Assembly: GCF_015775515.1 (NCBI RefSeq)
Contig: NZ_CP065383.1
Coordinates: forward strand, 1,674,001-1,738,000
Length of the DNA stretch: 64,000 nt
Direction: 5' to 3'
From: Atribacter laminatus
Lineage (GTDB): Bacteria; Atribacterota; Atribacteria; Atribacterales; Atribacteraceae
In this document: positions 26,180-32,958 of the stretch, in pieces
Position numbering within the stretch: position 1 is the first letter of the stretch
How the letters are laid out: the number at the start of each line of letters is the position of its first letter
The notes under the pieces: model-generated
Told to the model about the DNA's origin: nothing
Database searches by the model: none
Seen by the model: only the letters and a program-made list of their open reading frames with translations
Translations under genes and position numbers: made by a program

Positions 26180-27640
26180 ATGAATAAATTTTTCATTAAT
26201 GAAAAAAAGGTTTGGACTTTTTCTCTTACCTTATCAGTAATTATTAATCTGGTAATATTGGCTGCAATATCTATCTATTGGTTATCGATAAAATACGAAC
26301 CCCCTCTTCAAGACGAACCTATGGTGATTCAGGTTTTAGAAATACCGTCCTCTCGTAAGCCTGTAACAGTTGCTCCTGCTGAAGAAGCCAATATAGCTGA
26401 ATTAAATCCTTTGAAGGACATTCAAAATCAAGATGTTAACAGTGAACCTCAGATACAAAGTGAAATAGCAACTGATGTTCAGCAAAAAAAGGAACAGGTT
26501 ACCATTCCAAAACCACCTGTTGACCTCCCTGATTCAGAAATGATTTCCGAATCAGGATCACCTTCAGGAGCAAAATTGGTGAATCCAGGAGAAAATATCG
26601 ATGTGCCAGAGGATTTAAAGTGGCAGGGGGTTGAAGCTGAAAATACACTGAAAGCCCAATTCGAAAGATCTGGCCAATCAACCCGTTTAGCTCGTTTAGC
26701 AGAAGAGGGGGTAGAAAGGATAGAAAGTACAGTTGGTGAAACACTGGCTACCGGTGAATTAGCTGTGCCAACTGGTCAGGTTGACAAAAAATCTCCCTTT
26801 TCTAAACGGCCGATTTCGGTCATCATTGAAAATGCACCCGCAGCACGTCCCCAAGCAGGACTTAGTAAAGCTGATGTTGTCTATGAAATTATGGCCGAAG
26901 GTGGAATTACCCGATTCTTAGCTATTTATAACGAAGGCGTAGCGGATAATGTTGGTCCAGTTAGAAGTGCACGTCCTTATTTTGTGATGAAAGCGGCTGA
27001 ACACAATGCCATATTTGCTCATGCCGGTGGGAGTGTTGAAGCGTATGTCTATATGAAGGAAATGAACATTGATACCATCGATGAGTTTAAATTCTTTCAG
27101 GCTTTCTGGAGAAGTAAAGATCGGAAAGCTCCACATAATCTCTACACTTCTATAGCCAATCTCAGAAATCAAGCTCAGCGGTTAGGTTACAATAAACCGG
27201 TAAAAGGAGGAGGGGGATTTCAAGTCCGGACACCCCAAGAAGCTTTAGGAACCGAGGATGCTCCCCAAGTAGAAATCTTGTATGCTGGAGATTATCGAGT
27301 GAAATATACTTGGGATGCTTCTCAAAAAGTGTATCGAAGGTTTATCAATGGAAATCCCCACGTCGACTCTCTGAACGGTCAGCAAATTATAACTCCCAAT
27401 ATTATCATTCAAATTACTGAACAGAAAGTGAAAGATGAGGAAGGTCGAATAGAAATTACTTTTGTTGGGAGAGGAACTGGATGGATTTTATTAGATGGGA
27501 AAGCGGCTGCAATAAGTTGGGAAAAGAATTCTCTGGGAGAAAAAACCAACTTTTTTTATGCTGACGGAAGAGAGTTAAAAATTAATCCCGGAGCCCTTTG
27601 GATAGAAGTGGTCAGTACCCAGAATAAGGTGGCGATGTAA
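26180..27640 (+). CDS. TonB-like N-terminus fused to a DUF3048 (YerB-like) domain
   Basis: The 486-residue protein has a basic start, one membrane helix (about 12-36, SLTLSVIINLVILAAISIYW), a TonB-like strand EPMVIQVLEIP and a long Pro/Glu/Gln-rich spacer (about 45-200). The C-terminal half (about 205-480) is not the TonB C-terminal fold but matches DUF3048: SVIIENAPAARPQAGLSKAD, EIMAEGGITRFLAIYN, VGPVRSARPYFV, WILLDGKAAAISWEKNS. DUF3048 is known from YerB-type lipoproteins of Firmicutes, whose role is unclear (possible peptidoglycan link). The operon position after exbB-exbD strongly suggests it is energised by them. It overlaps lgt by one base. Confidence 0.85.
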   Translation: MNKFFINEKKVWTFSLTLSVIINLVILAAISIYWLSIKYEPPLQDEPMVIQVLEIPSSRKPVTVAPAEEANIAELNPLKDIQNQDVNSEPQIQSEIATDVQQKKEQVTIPKPPVDLPDSEMISESGSPSGAKLVNPGENIDVPEDLKWQGVEAENTLKAQFERSGQSTRLARLAEEGVERIESTVGETLATGELAVPTGQVDKKSPFSKRPISVIIENAPAARPQAGLSKADVVYEIMAEGGITRFLAIYNEGVADNVGPVRSARPYFVMKAAEHNAIFAHAGGSVEAYVYMKEMNIDTIDEFKFFQAFWRSKDRKAPHNLYTSIANLRNQAQRLGYNKPVKGGGGFQVRTPQEALGTEDAPQVEILYAGDYRVKYTWDASQKVYRRFINGNPHVDSLNGQQIITPNIIIQITEQKVKDEEGRIEITFVGRGTGWILLDGKAAAISWEKNSLGEKTNFFYADGRELKINPGALWIEVVSTQNKVAM

Positions 27641-28407
27641 TGCACAGTGTATTATTTCGAATTGGTCAATTTCCAGTTTATGCTTATGGCTTTTTTTTGG
27701 GGGTAGCTTTTTTAGTGGGCATTTATTATGCCTCGCGACGAGCTCCTGGTTATGGAGTTTCTCCCGATTCAGTTGTTGAAGTCAGTGTACTCTGTATTTT
27801 TGGAGCTATCTTTGGATCCCGTTTAGTTTTTGTTTTACTCAACTGGGATATTTATCGCGATAACCTCATTCATATCTTTTTAATCCGTGAAGGTGGTCTG
27901 ACCTTCTACGGTGGTATTTTTGGAGCAATATTTTTAGCAATCCCATATATTATACATAAAAAATATTCTTTACCGGCTTTATTTGATATTTGTACTCCGG
28001 CTATCGCTCTGGGTTATTCCATTGCGCGGATTGGTTGTTTTCTTAATGGTTGTTGTTATGGTCGGGTTTGTTCCTACACCAGCTTTCCCCTTGGAGTTCA
28101 TTTCCCTGCTTTGGAAGGGTGGAGGTATCCAACTCAACTCTATTCAGCTGGATACTCTCTCCTAATCCTCTATTTTTTACTCAAACTGGAGAAGAAAAAG
28201 GTTTTTCGCGGAGAGCTCTTTTTTGATTATCTTTGGATGTATGGGATCGCTCGTTTTTTAATCGAATATTTACGTGATGAACCCTTTTCGGTTTGGGGAG
28301 TTATGACAGCAGCTCAATTTGCCTGTTTGTTGATAATTATAATTGCTCTTATTCTGCGAGAGATATTGAGAAAGCATGCTACCCAACGATCTCAGGAACG
28401 TTCTTGA
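27640..28407 (+). CDS. lgt: Prolipoprotein diacylglyceryl transferase
   Basis: Lgt attaches diacylglycerol to the lipobox Cys of prolipoproteins at the inner membrane. The 255-residue, roughly seven-helix protein has the family motif REGGLTFYGGIFGA, the key segment SIARIGCFLNGCCYG with the catalytic-region Arg, and RFLIEYLRDEP at the end. ATG 27640 overlaps the preceding stop. Downstream it overlaps the Xer gene by 32 bases. Confidence 0.96.
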   Translation: MHSVLFRIGQFPVYAYGFFLGVAFLVGIYYASRRAPGYGVSPDSVVEVSVLCIFGAIFGSRLVFVLLNWDIYRDNLIHIFLIREGGLTFYGGIFGAIFLAIPYIIHKKYSLPALFDICTPAIALGYSIARIGCFLNGCCYGRVCSYTSFPLGVHFPALEGWRYPTQLYSAGYSLLILYFLLKLEKKKVFRGELFFDYLWMYGIARFLIEYLRDEPFSVWGVMTAAQFACLLIIIIALILREILRKHATQRSQERS

Positions 28408-29278
28408 AGCGTATCTCCAGTTTTTGTATTGGGAAAAAAGACTTTCTGATAATACTATTCAATCCTATGAACAGGATTTGGAGCAGTTAGTTGGTTTTTT
28501 GGAAAAAAAAGACATAGTATCTTTTTCTCAACTTGATCAAGATATGGTTGAAAAATTCCTACGATATGAAGCCAAACGCGAAATAGCTCCAGCTTCTCTT
28601 GCTAGGAAAATTTCTGCCCTTCGTACCTTTTTTCAATATTTGATCCGTGAGAAAATTATGCCTGAAAATTGTGCTAAACTCATCGATTCTCCTCGTTTTC
28701 AAAGAAAAATACCCGATATTTTAGACGAAAGTGAGATCGAATCCTTATTAAATGCTCCAGATTTGGCCAAGCCAATTGGAATTCGGGACCGAGCAATTTT
28801 GGAGTTATTGTACGCAAGCGGATTGAGGGTAAGTGAATTAACCGCTCTAGAATTTTCACATTTGGATTTGGAAAATTTTATGTTACGGCTTTGGGGAAAA
28901 GGGTTTAAAGAGAGGATGGTGCCTTTTGGCGAGGAAGCCGGTGAAGCGTTAAATCGATATTTTCAGCAAGCAAGAGAACAAATATTAAAGGGAAAACGGA
29001 GTCGGTCGGTTTTTGTCGGAGCTTCCGGTAAACCTTTAACCCGACAAAACATTTGGGTAATGATAAAGAAATACGCACGAAAAGCTGGAATTGAAAAAAC
29101 CATAACTCCTCATACTCTTCGGCACACCTTTGCAACCCATTTGTTGGAAAACGGAGCTGATTTGAGAGTTGTACAGGAGTTTTTGGGACATTCTGACATC
29201 GTGACGACTCAAATATATACCCATATTAGTAAAAAAATTCTTCGAGAAGCATATGCCCGTTCATTTCCAAGAAAATAA
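28376..29278 (+). CDS. Tyrosine recombinase of the XerC/XerD type
   Basis: The 300-residue protein has the N-terminal SAM-like domain (LYWEKRLSDNTIQSYEQDLE) and the catalytic domain with Arg (YASGLRVSEL), Lys (LWGKGFKERMVP), H-x-x-R (HTLRHTFATHLL), the second His (FLGHSDI) and nucleophile Tyr (TTQIYTHIS). This is the standard dimer-resolution enzyme layout; whether it is XerC or XerD cannot be decided from one copy. No mobile element is adjacent. It is the last gene of the tpr-exbB-exbD-lgt run. Confidence 0.93.
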   Translation: MLPNDLRNVLEAYLQFLYWEKRLSDNTIQSYEQDLEQLVGFLEKKDIVSFSQLDQDMVEKFLRYEAKREIAPASLARKISALRTFFQYLIREKIMPENCAKLIDSPRFQRKIPDILDESEIESLLNAPDLAKPIGIRDRAILELLYASGLRVSELTALEFSHLDLENFMLRLWGKGFKERMVPFGEEAGEALNRYFQQAREQILKGKRSRSVFVGASGKPLTRQNIWVMIKKYARKAGIEKTITPHTLRHTFATHLLENGADLRVVQEFLGHSDIVTTQIYTHISKKILREAYARSFPRK

Positions 29279-29364
29279 TAAACAAATTGTTTTTTAAAAA
29301 AATGATTACTATAGGGTTTGCTTTTTACCAATTCGGACAATTATAATTTTGAAGGGGTGTTTTT

Positions 29365-30195
29365 ATGGAGAATTTACGTTTAAAAATTGAAGAAAGTGCT
29401 CGTTTCATTCAAGAAAGAATTGATTTTTCACCTGGAATAGGCATTATCTTAGGTACTGGTTTAGGAGCTCTTGCTGATGACATTGAAATTGATCGAGTTG
29501 TACCCTATGATGAAATTCCCTGGTTTCCAGTTTCCACAGTTGAAAGTCATCATGGGAATTTTATTATCGGTGAATTAGCGGGAAAAAAGATCGTTGCCAT
29601 GCAGGGAAGATTTCATTATTATGAAGGATATTCGATGAAACAAATTACTTTCCCGGTTCGGGTTATGCAAGAACTGGGAATTCAGATATTAATTGTCAGC
29701 AATGCCGCTGGTGGAATGAATCGAAACATGAAACGCAGCGATTTAATGATTATTTGTGATCATATTAACCTTTTAGGCGACAATCCACTTCGTGGCGAAA
29801 ATGATCCGGAGTTGGGACCACGATTTTTGGATATGTCAAATACTTATGACCCTGAACTCATTCAATTGGCTCAACAAATCGCCCTTGAGAAAGGGATATA
29901 TGTTATGAAAGGCGTCTATGCTGCTCTTGCTGGGCCAAATTTCGAAACTCCTGCTGAATATCGTTTTTTGATCTCGATTGGTGCTGATGCGGTTGGGATG
30001 TCAACAGTACCCGAAGTCCTGGTAGCTCGTCATGCTGGAATGAAAGTTTTTGGAGTATCTTGTATAACCGATCTGGCGATTGATGGGGTTATAGAACCGG
30101 TATCCCACGAAGTGGTCATCCAGGCAGCCAACGAAGCTCAACCAAAGCTTAAGCTTCTCATTCGAGAATTAGTGGGCAGAATAGACTTAGTATGA
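29365..30195 (+). CDS. punA: Purine nucleoside phosphorylase (trimeric PNP family I/II)
   Basis: The 276-residue protein shows the trimeric PNP motifs: IGIILGTGLGALAD, the phosphate-site ESHHGNF, MQGRFHYYEGYS, the SNAAGGMN loop, and YAALAGPNFETPAEYRFL with AVGMSTVPEVLVARHAGM. It cleaves inosine/guanosine to base plus ribose-1-phosphate for salvage. The active site has a conserved Asn-like element (CITDLAIDG); I cannot say if it is MTA-specific. A different type, MTAP, would be an alternative, since mtnA lies downstream. The next gene overlaps by four bases. Confidence 0.93.
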   Translation: MENLRLKIEESARFIQERIDFSPGIGIILGTGLGALADDIEIDRVVPYDEIPWFPVSTVESHHGNFIIGELAGKKIVAMQGRFHYYEGYSMKQITFPVRVMQELGIQILIVSNAAGGMNRNMKRSDLMIICDHINLLGDNPLRGENDPELGPRFLDMSNTYDPELIQLAQQIALEKGIYVMKGVYAALAGPNFETPAEYRFLISIGADAVGMSTVPEVLVARHAGMKVFGVSCITDLAIDGVIEPVSHEVVIQAANEAQPKLKLLIRELVGRIDLV

Positions 30196-30653
30196 ATTCG
30201 CAGTTATGGATTGCTCTTTTGAGCTTTTCACCCATTTCAGAAATTAGAGGGTCTTTGCTTTATTGGGTATCTAATCCGGTGATTCCATTCTGGCAAGCTC
30301 TTCTTATTTCAATTTTATTCAATCTTCTTCCATTTTTTTTGGTCATGTTTTTTCTTAATGCTATCTTATCAGTATTTTTACGTTTTCAATGGTTTCAATC
30401 CCTTTGGAATAGATTGGTGATCAGTACTCGAAAGAAATTTCAAAAATATGAAAAATGGGAACAGATCGGTTTGACTTTATTTATCGGAGTTCCACTTCCT
30501 ATTACCGGAGTATGGACGGGTTCTTTAATTTGTTTTTTAATGGGCTGGCCAATAAAAAAATCCCTTCCCTTTGTTTTGTTGGGTTTAGGAATTGCTTCTA
30601 CTATCGTGAGTGTGATTGTGCTTTCGGGTAGGAGTCTGTTCACTCTTTTTTAA
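30192..30653 (+). CDS. Small multidrug-export-like membrane protein (COG2426 type)
   Basis: The 153-residue protein is strongly hydrophobic with about four membrane helices and the signature of the small multidrug-export family: ALLSFSPISEIRGSLLYW near the start (a PxxExRG-like motif) and IGVPLPITGVWTGSLI in the second half. The substrate is unknown. ATG 30192 overlaps the PNP stop, so the two are co-translated. Confidence 0.85.
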   Translation: MNSQLWIALLSFSPISEIRGSLLYWVSNPVIPFWQALLISILFNLLPFFLVMFFLNAILSVFLRFQWFQSLWNRLVISTRKKFQKYEKWEQIGLTLFIGVPLPITGVWTGSLICFLMGWPIKKSLPFVLLGLGIASTIVSVIVLSGRSLFTLF

Positions 30654-30705
30654 TTATTTCTACTCATGGTTTATGGAGAAATCACAGAGTATGAGGATAT
30701 ATTCA

Positions 30706-30751
30706 GGAAACACATCTAAGGATTTGATAAATCAAACCCTTACAAAAGATA
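30706..30751. repeat. Short interspersed repeat R3, copy 1
   Basis: In the 187-base gap before mtnA, the 15-mer TGATAAATCAAACCC (30725-30739) is identical to bases 32447-32461. Similar sequence extends on both sides (AAACAC...AAGG before; CAAAAGA after). The core TTTGATAAATCAAA can fold into a 6-bp hairpin. Nothing else of note is visible in this gap. Confidence 0.6.
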
Positions 30752-30840
30752 TTAAAACATATGGAAAAAATTGTTTGTGTCTGGTTAATAAAACGGTATG
30801 TAATAAATGAAAAAGAATCAATAACCTATGGAGATGAAAA

Positions 30841-31890
30841 ATGTTCAAAACTATTGAGTGGAAGAATAACCAAGTTGTATTTCTTGATCAAAGGCAGCTC
30901 CCCTTAGAAGAAAATCTCATCGAAACCAATGATTTTCGTGTTATTGCTGATGCTATTTCGGCTCTTGGTTTGAGAGGAGCCCCTTTGATTGGAGTAGGAG
31001 CAGCCTATGGTATTGCTTTGGGGGCTCAGGAGGCTTTGAGCGGCCATAGGGATCAATATTTTTCCTTTTTAGAATCTGTTGACCAAACCTTACGATCCAC
31101 TCGACCAACCGCTGTAAACTTATTCTGGGCTTTGGATCGAATGAAAAAGATTTGGAAGGATGCAGAAATGCAAGGAATATCACCTCATGATTGTACTGAA
31201 AAACTTCTTGAAGAAGCTATTAAAATACATAATGAAGATATTCAAACCAATCAAAGTATTGCACAAAAAGGATCTTCTCTCATTCAGGATAAAGATGCCA
31301 TATTAACCCATTGTAATGCTGGAGCGTTAGCCTGCAGTGCCTGGGGAACAGCGTTAGGAATAGTATACTGGGCAGCTCTTCAAGAAGGGAAAAAGCTGAC
31401 AGTATATGCCGATGAAACCCGACCACTTCTTCAGGGAGCGCGCCTTACCACTTTTGAACTTTTGAAAAATCATATTCCGGTCACGCTTATTACTGATAAT
31501 ATGGCTGGTTATCTTATGGCTCGGGGACAGATTCATAAAATTATCGTGGGAGCCGATCGTATAGCGGTCAATGGAGATACAGCCAATAAAATCGGAACCT
31601 ATTCATTAGCGGTTTTAGCATCTTATCACAATATTCCTTTTTATGTTGCCGCTCCATTATCAACGATTGATATCCACATTACCTCTGGAGAGGTCATACC
31701 TATTGAAGAGAGAAAACCAGATGAGGTTTTTTATTTTGGAGAAAAACGAATAGCACCCCAAGGTATTGAAGTATGGAACCCGGCTTTTGATGTGACGCCA
31801 CACCAACTGATTCGGGCTATTATTACCGAGAAGGGGATTCTTTATCCTCCTTTTGTTGAAAAACTCACCCTTTTGAAACAAGATGAGTAG
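30841..31890 (+). CDS. mtnA: S-methyl-5-thioribose-1-phosphate isomerase
   Basis: MtnA isomerises methylthioribose-1-phosphate to methylthioribulose-1-phosphate in methionine salvage. The 349-residue protein has the eIF2B-like fold motifs RGAPLIGVGAAYG, the catalytic Cys loop LTHCNAGALACSAWGTALG, and DRIAVNGDTANKIGTYSLAV with the catalytic Asp. The homologous ribose-1,5-bisphosphate isomerase of archaea is the nearest alternative; length and motifs favour MtnA. No other mtn gene is adjacent. The repeat island begins ten bases after its stop. Confidence 0.95.
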   Translation: MFKTIEWKNNQVVFLDQRQLPLEENLIETNDFRVIADAISALGLRGAPLIGVGAAYGIALGAQEALSGHRDQYFSFLESVDQTLRSTRPTAVNLFWALDRMKKIWKDAEMQGISPHDCTEKLLEEAIKIHNEDIQTNQSIAQKGSSLIQDKDAILTHCNAGALACSAWGTALGIVYWAALQEGKKLTVYADETRPLLQGARLTTFELLKNHIPVTLITDNMAGYLMARGQIHKIIVGADRIAVNGDTANKIGTYSLAVLASYHNIPFYVAAPLSTIDIHITSGEVIPIEERKPDEVFYFGEKRIAPQGIEVWNPAFDVTPHQLIRAIITEKGILYPPFVEKLTLLKQDE

Positions 31891-31900
31891 AAATGATATG

Positions 31901-32206
31901 TATCTATCCTGGAAATACCATCTTATAAATTCCCCCATTGAGGGGGGATAAAGGGGGGTGTGCCTTTAATCGGTCATCCTGAGCCCTCGCTTTTTGAGGG
32001 CGTGAGGATCTCATCTTTTAAGTTTTTTCTTCATAAATACTTTAAATGATGAGATTCTTACGTCGTCCGGCAAAAACACCGGACTCCTCAAAATGACTAA
32101 GTGGATGGTAGAGATTGCCACCTCGCTGCGTTCCCCGCAATGACGGATTTAGATAGGTATTTTCATCCTCATCTGGTGCTACTAAGAAGCATGAAGGTCT
32201 ATCCTG
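31901..32206. repeat. Intergenic repeat R1, copy A
   Basis: About 300 bases that recur in reverse orientation at 41716-42012. The first 66 bases of the core (31918-31983) are identical to the reverse complement of 41919-41984. A hairpin follows: ATCCT, then arm GCCCTC (31983-31988) and GAGGGC (31996-32001), then AGGAT. A second hairpin GTCCGG/CCGGAC lies at about 32064-32083. The end contains a CTCGC...GCAATGACG segment of a kind common in intergenic palindromic repeats. No coding sequence was supported. Confidence 0.85.
32158..32206 (+). repeat. 49-bp direct repeat, copy 1
   Basis: This 49-base block is identical to 32385-32433. It begins TATTTTCATCCTCATCTGG and ends GGTCTATCCTG. Degenerate forms occur at about 32545-32590 and 34996-35025, and a reverse-orientation form at 41716-41745. 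It forms the end of repeat R1. Confidence 0.9.
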
Positions 32207-32280
32207 AAAATACCAGAACGTTTTTTAAGGTAATTCTTTTAGAGCAACTCACCAGGATTTCACTCTGTTCTGGGCTTTCA

Positions 32281-32377
32281 CCCTCATCCTCACCTTCTCC
32301 CATCAAGGGAGAAGGAACTCTGAATTCTTTTGTTCTTTTTTCCCTCGCCCCTTGGTGGGAGAGGGCCAGGGTGAGGG
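32281..32377. repeat. Repeat R2, imperfect inverted element
   Basis: The ends CCCTCATCCTCACC... (32281-32301) and ...GGGTGAGGG (32357-32377) are inverted copies with 17 of 21 matching positions. Inside is a perfect 9-bp hairpin CCTTCTCCC/GGGAGAAGG (32293-32315, 5-base loop). A related segment is at 34832-34870. It has no coding capacity that looks real. Confidence 0.7.
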
Positions 32378-32384
32378 GGCAACT

Positions 32385-32433
32385 TATTTTCATCCTCATC
32401 TGGTGCTACTAAGAAGCATGAAGGTCTATCCTG
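32385..32433 (+). repeat. 49-bp direct repeat, copy 2
   Basis: Identical to 32158-32206, with the R2 element between the two copies. The sequence after it (AAACACAAGG...) leads into R3 copy 2, so three repeat types lie end to end here. Confidence 0.9.
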
Positions 32434-32437
32434 TAAA

Positions 32438-32475
32438 CACAAGGTATGATAAATCAAACCCCTGCAAAAGAATGT
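32438..32475. repeat. Short interspersed repeat R3, copy 2
   Basis: Shares the exact 15-mer TGATAAATCAAACCC (32447-32461) and flanks with the copy at 30706-30751. It is followed by TGCAAAAGAATG. Confidence 0.6.
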
Positions 32476-32680
32476 TTTTGCCTAAGGGTGTAACTTATTG
32501 CACTGGATTAATCGTGACCTGCCAAGGCATGTTGAATCTTGTCCTTCATATCCATCTGGTGCCACGAAAGTTGCATGAGTTTCTATTCCGTCAAAACTTT
32601 ATCTTCATAATGAAAAAGTAAGTTTTTCCAGTGAATTATTCTCAAAAGGAATAAAAAAGATATTCATTTGTTTTGTTATC
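32476..32680. other. Intergenic stretch without a supported gene
   Basis: Between the repeat island and the helicase promoter I see only a decayed copy of the 49-bp repeat (about 32545-32590, CATCTGGTGCCACGAAAGTTG). Short open frames on both strands lack ribosome sites and protein-like composition. Confidence 0.5.
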
Positions 32681-32689
32681 TGTTATAAT
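32681..32689 (+). promoter_or_regulatory. Extended -10 promoter of the helicase gene
   Basis: TGTTATAAT is a perfect extended -10 (TATAAT at 32684-32689). The -35 is weak. It would give an mRNA with a leader of about 260 bases before the helicase start at 32959, unusually long for this window. Confidence 0.5.
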
Positions 32690-32788
32690 GTTCCCTCGAG
32701 AATCATAAAGATTTTGATGAAGTAACCGGTTTTCAACTTCCAGTTCTTCTGTCAAGTCCCCTTTTTTGAGTCTCAAAAAAAAGAACGA

Positions 32789-32914
32789 ATGGATCGTCAT
32801 TTCAAACATAGTGATAATTACATATTGGGAATGTATGGTGGCATTGAATGTCCAATGGGTGTACCTCCTCAAATCGATGGATCGGATCTCATCGGAAAAA
32901 ATGTCAATGGGTGA
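32789..32914 (+). CDS. Possible small leader ORF (41 residues)
   Basis: ATG 32789 to TGA 32914 encodes a 41-residue peptide starting MDRHFKHSDNYILGMYGG and ending LIGKNVNG. Its composition is less skewed than the random frames nearby and it lies in the helicase leader. There is no strong ribosome site and I recognise no family. It may be a leader peptide, a remnant, or chance. Confidence 0.25.
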   Translation: MDRHFKHSDNYILGMYGGIECPMGVPPQIDGSDLIGKNVNG

Positions 32915-32958
32915 TTTTGATCGCGATCTTTTCGATTTAAAAAAAGGAGGTCAATCTA

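Noticed and set aside
28376-29278. Tyrosine recombinase as the integrase of an integrative element
   Set aside because: Sequence and position in a housekeeping operon fit Xer; no att site, phage or conjugation genes are present.
30654-30840. SAM riboswitch ahead of mtnA
   Set aside because: None of the conserved SAM aptamer segments is visible in the gap.
32101-32412. 103-codon plus-strand frame in the repeat island
   Set aside because: It is made of repeat sequence and would be read in three other repeat positions; no ribosome site.
31901-32433. Repeats as a CRISPR array
   Set aside because: The repeat units differ in size, there are only two exact copies, the spacing is irregular, and no cas genes are nearby.
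32642-32872. 76-codon minus-strand frame in the helicase leader
   Set aside because: No ribosome site or homology; it crosses the promoter and the leader ORF on the other strand.
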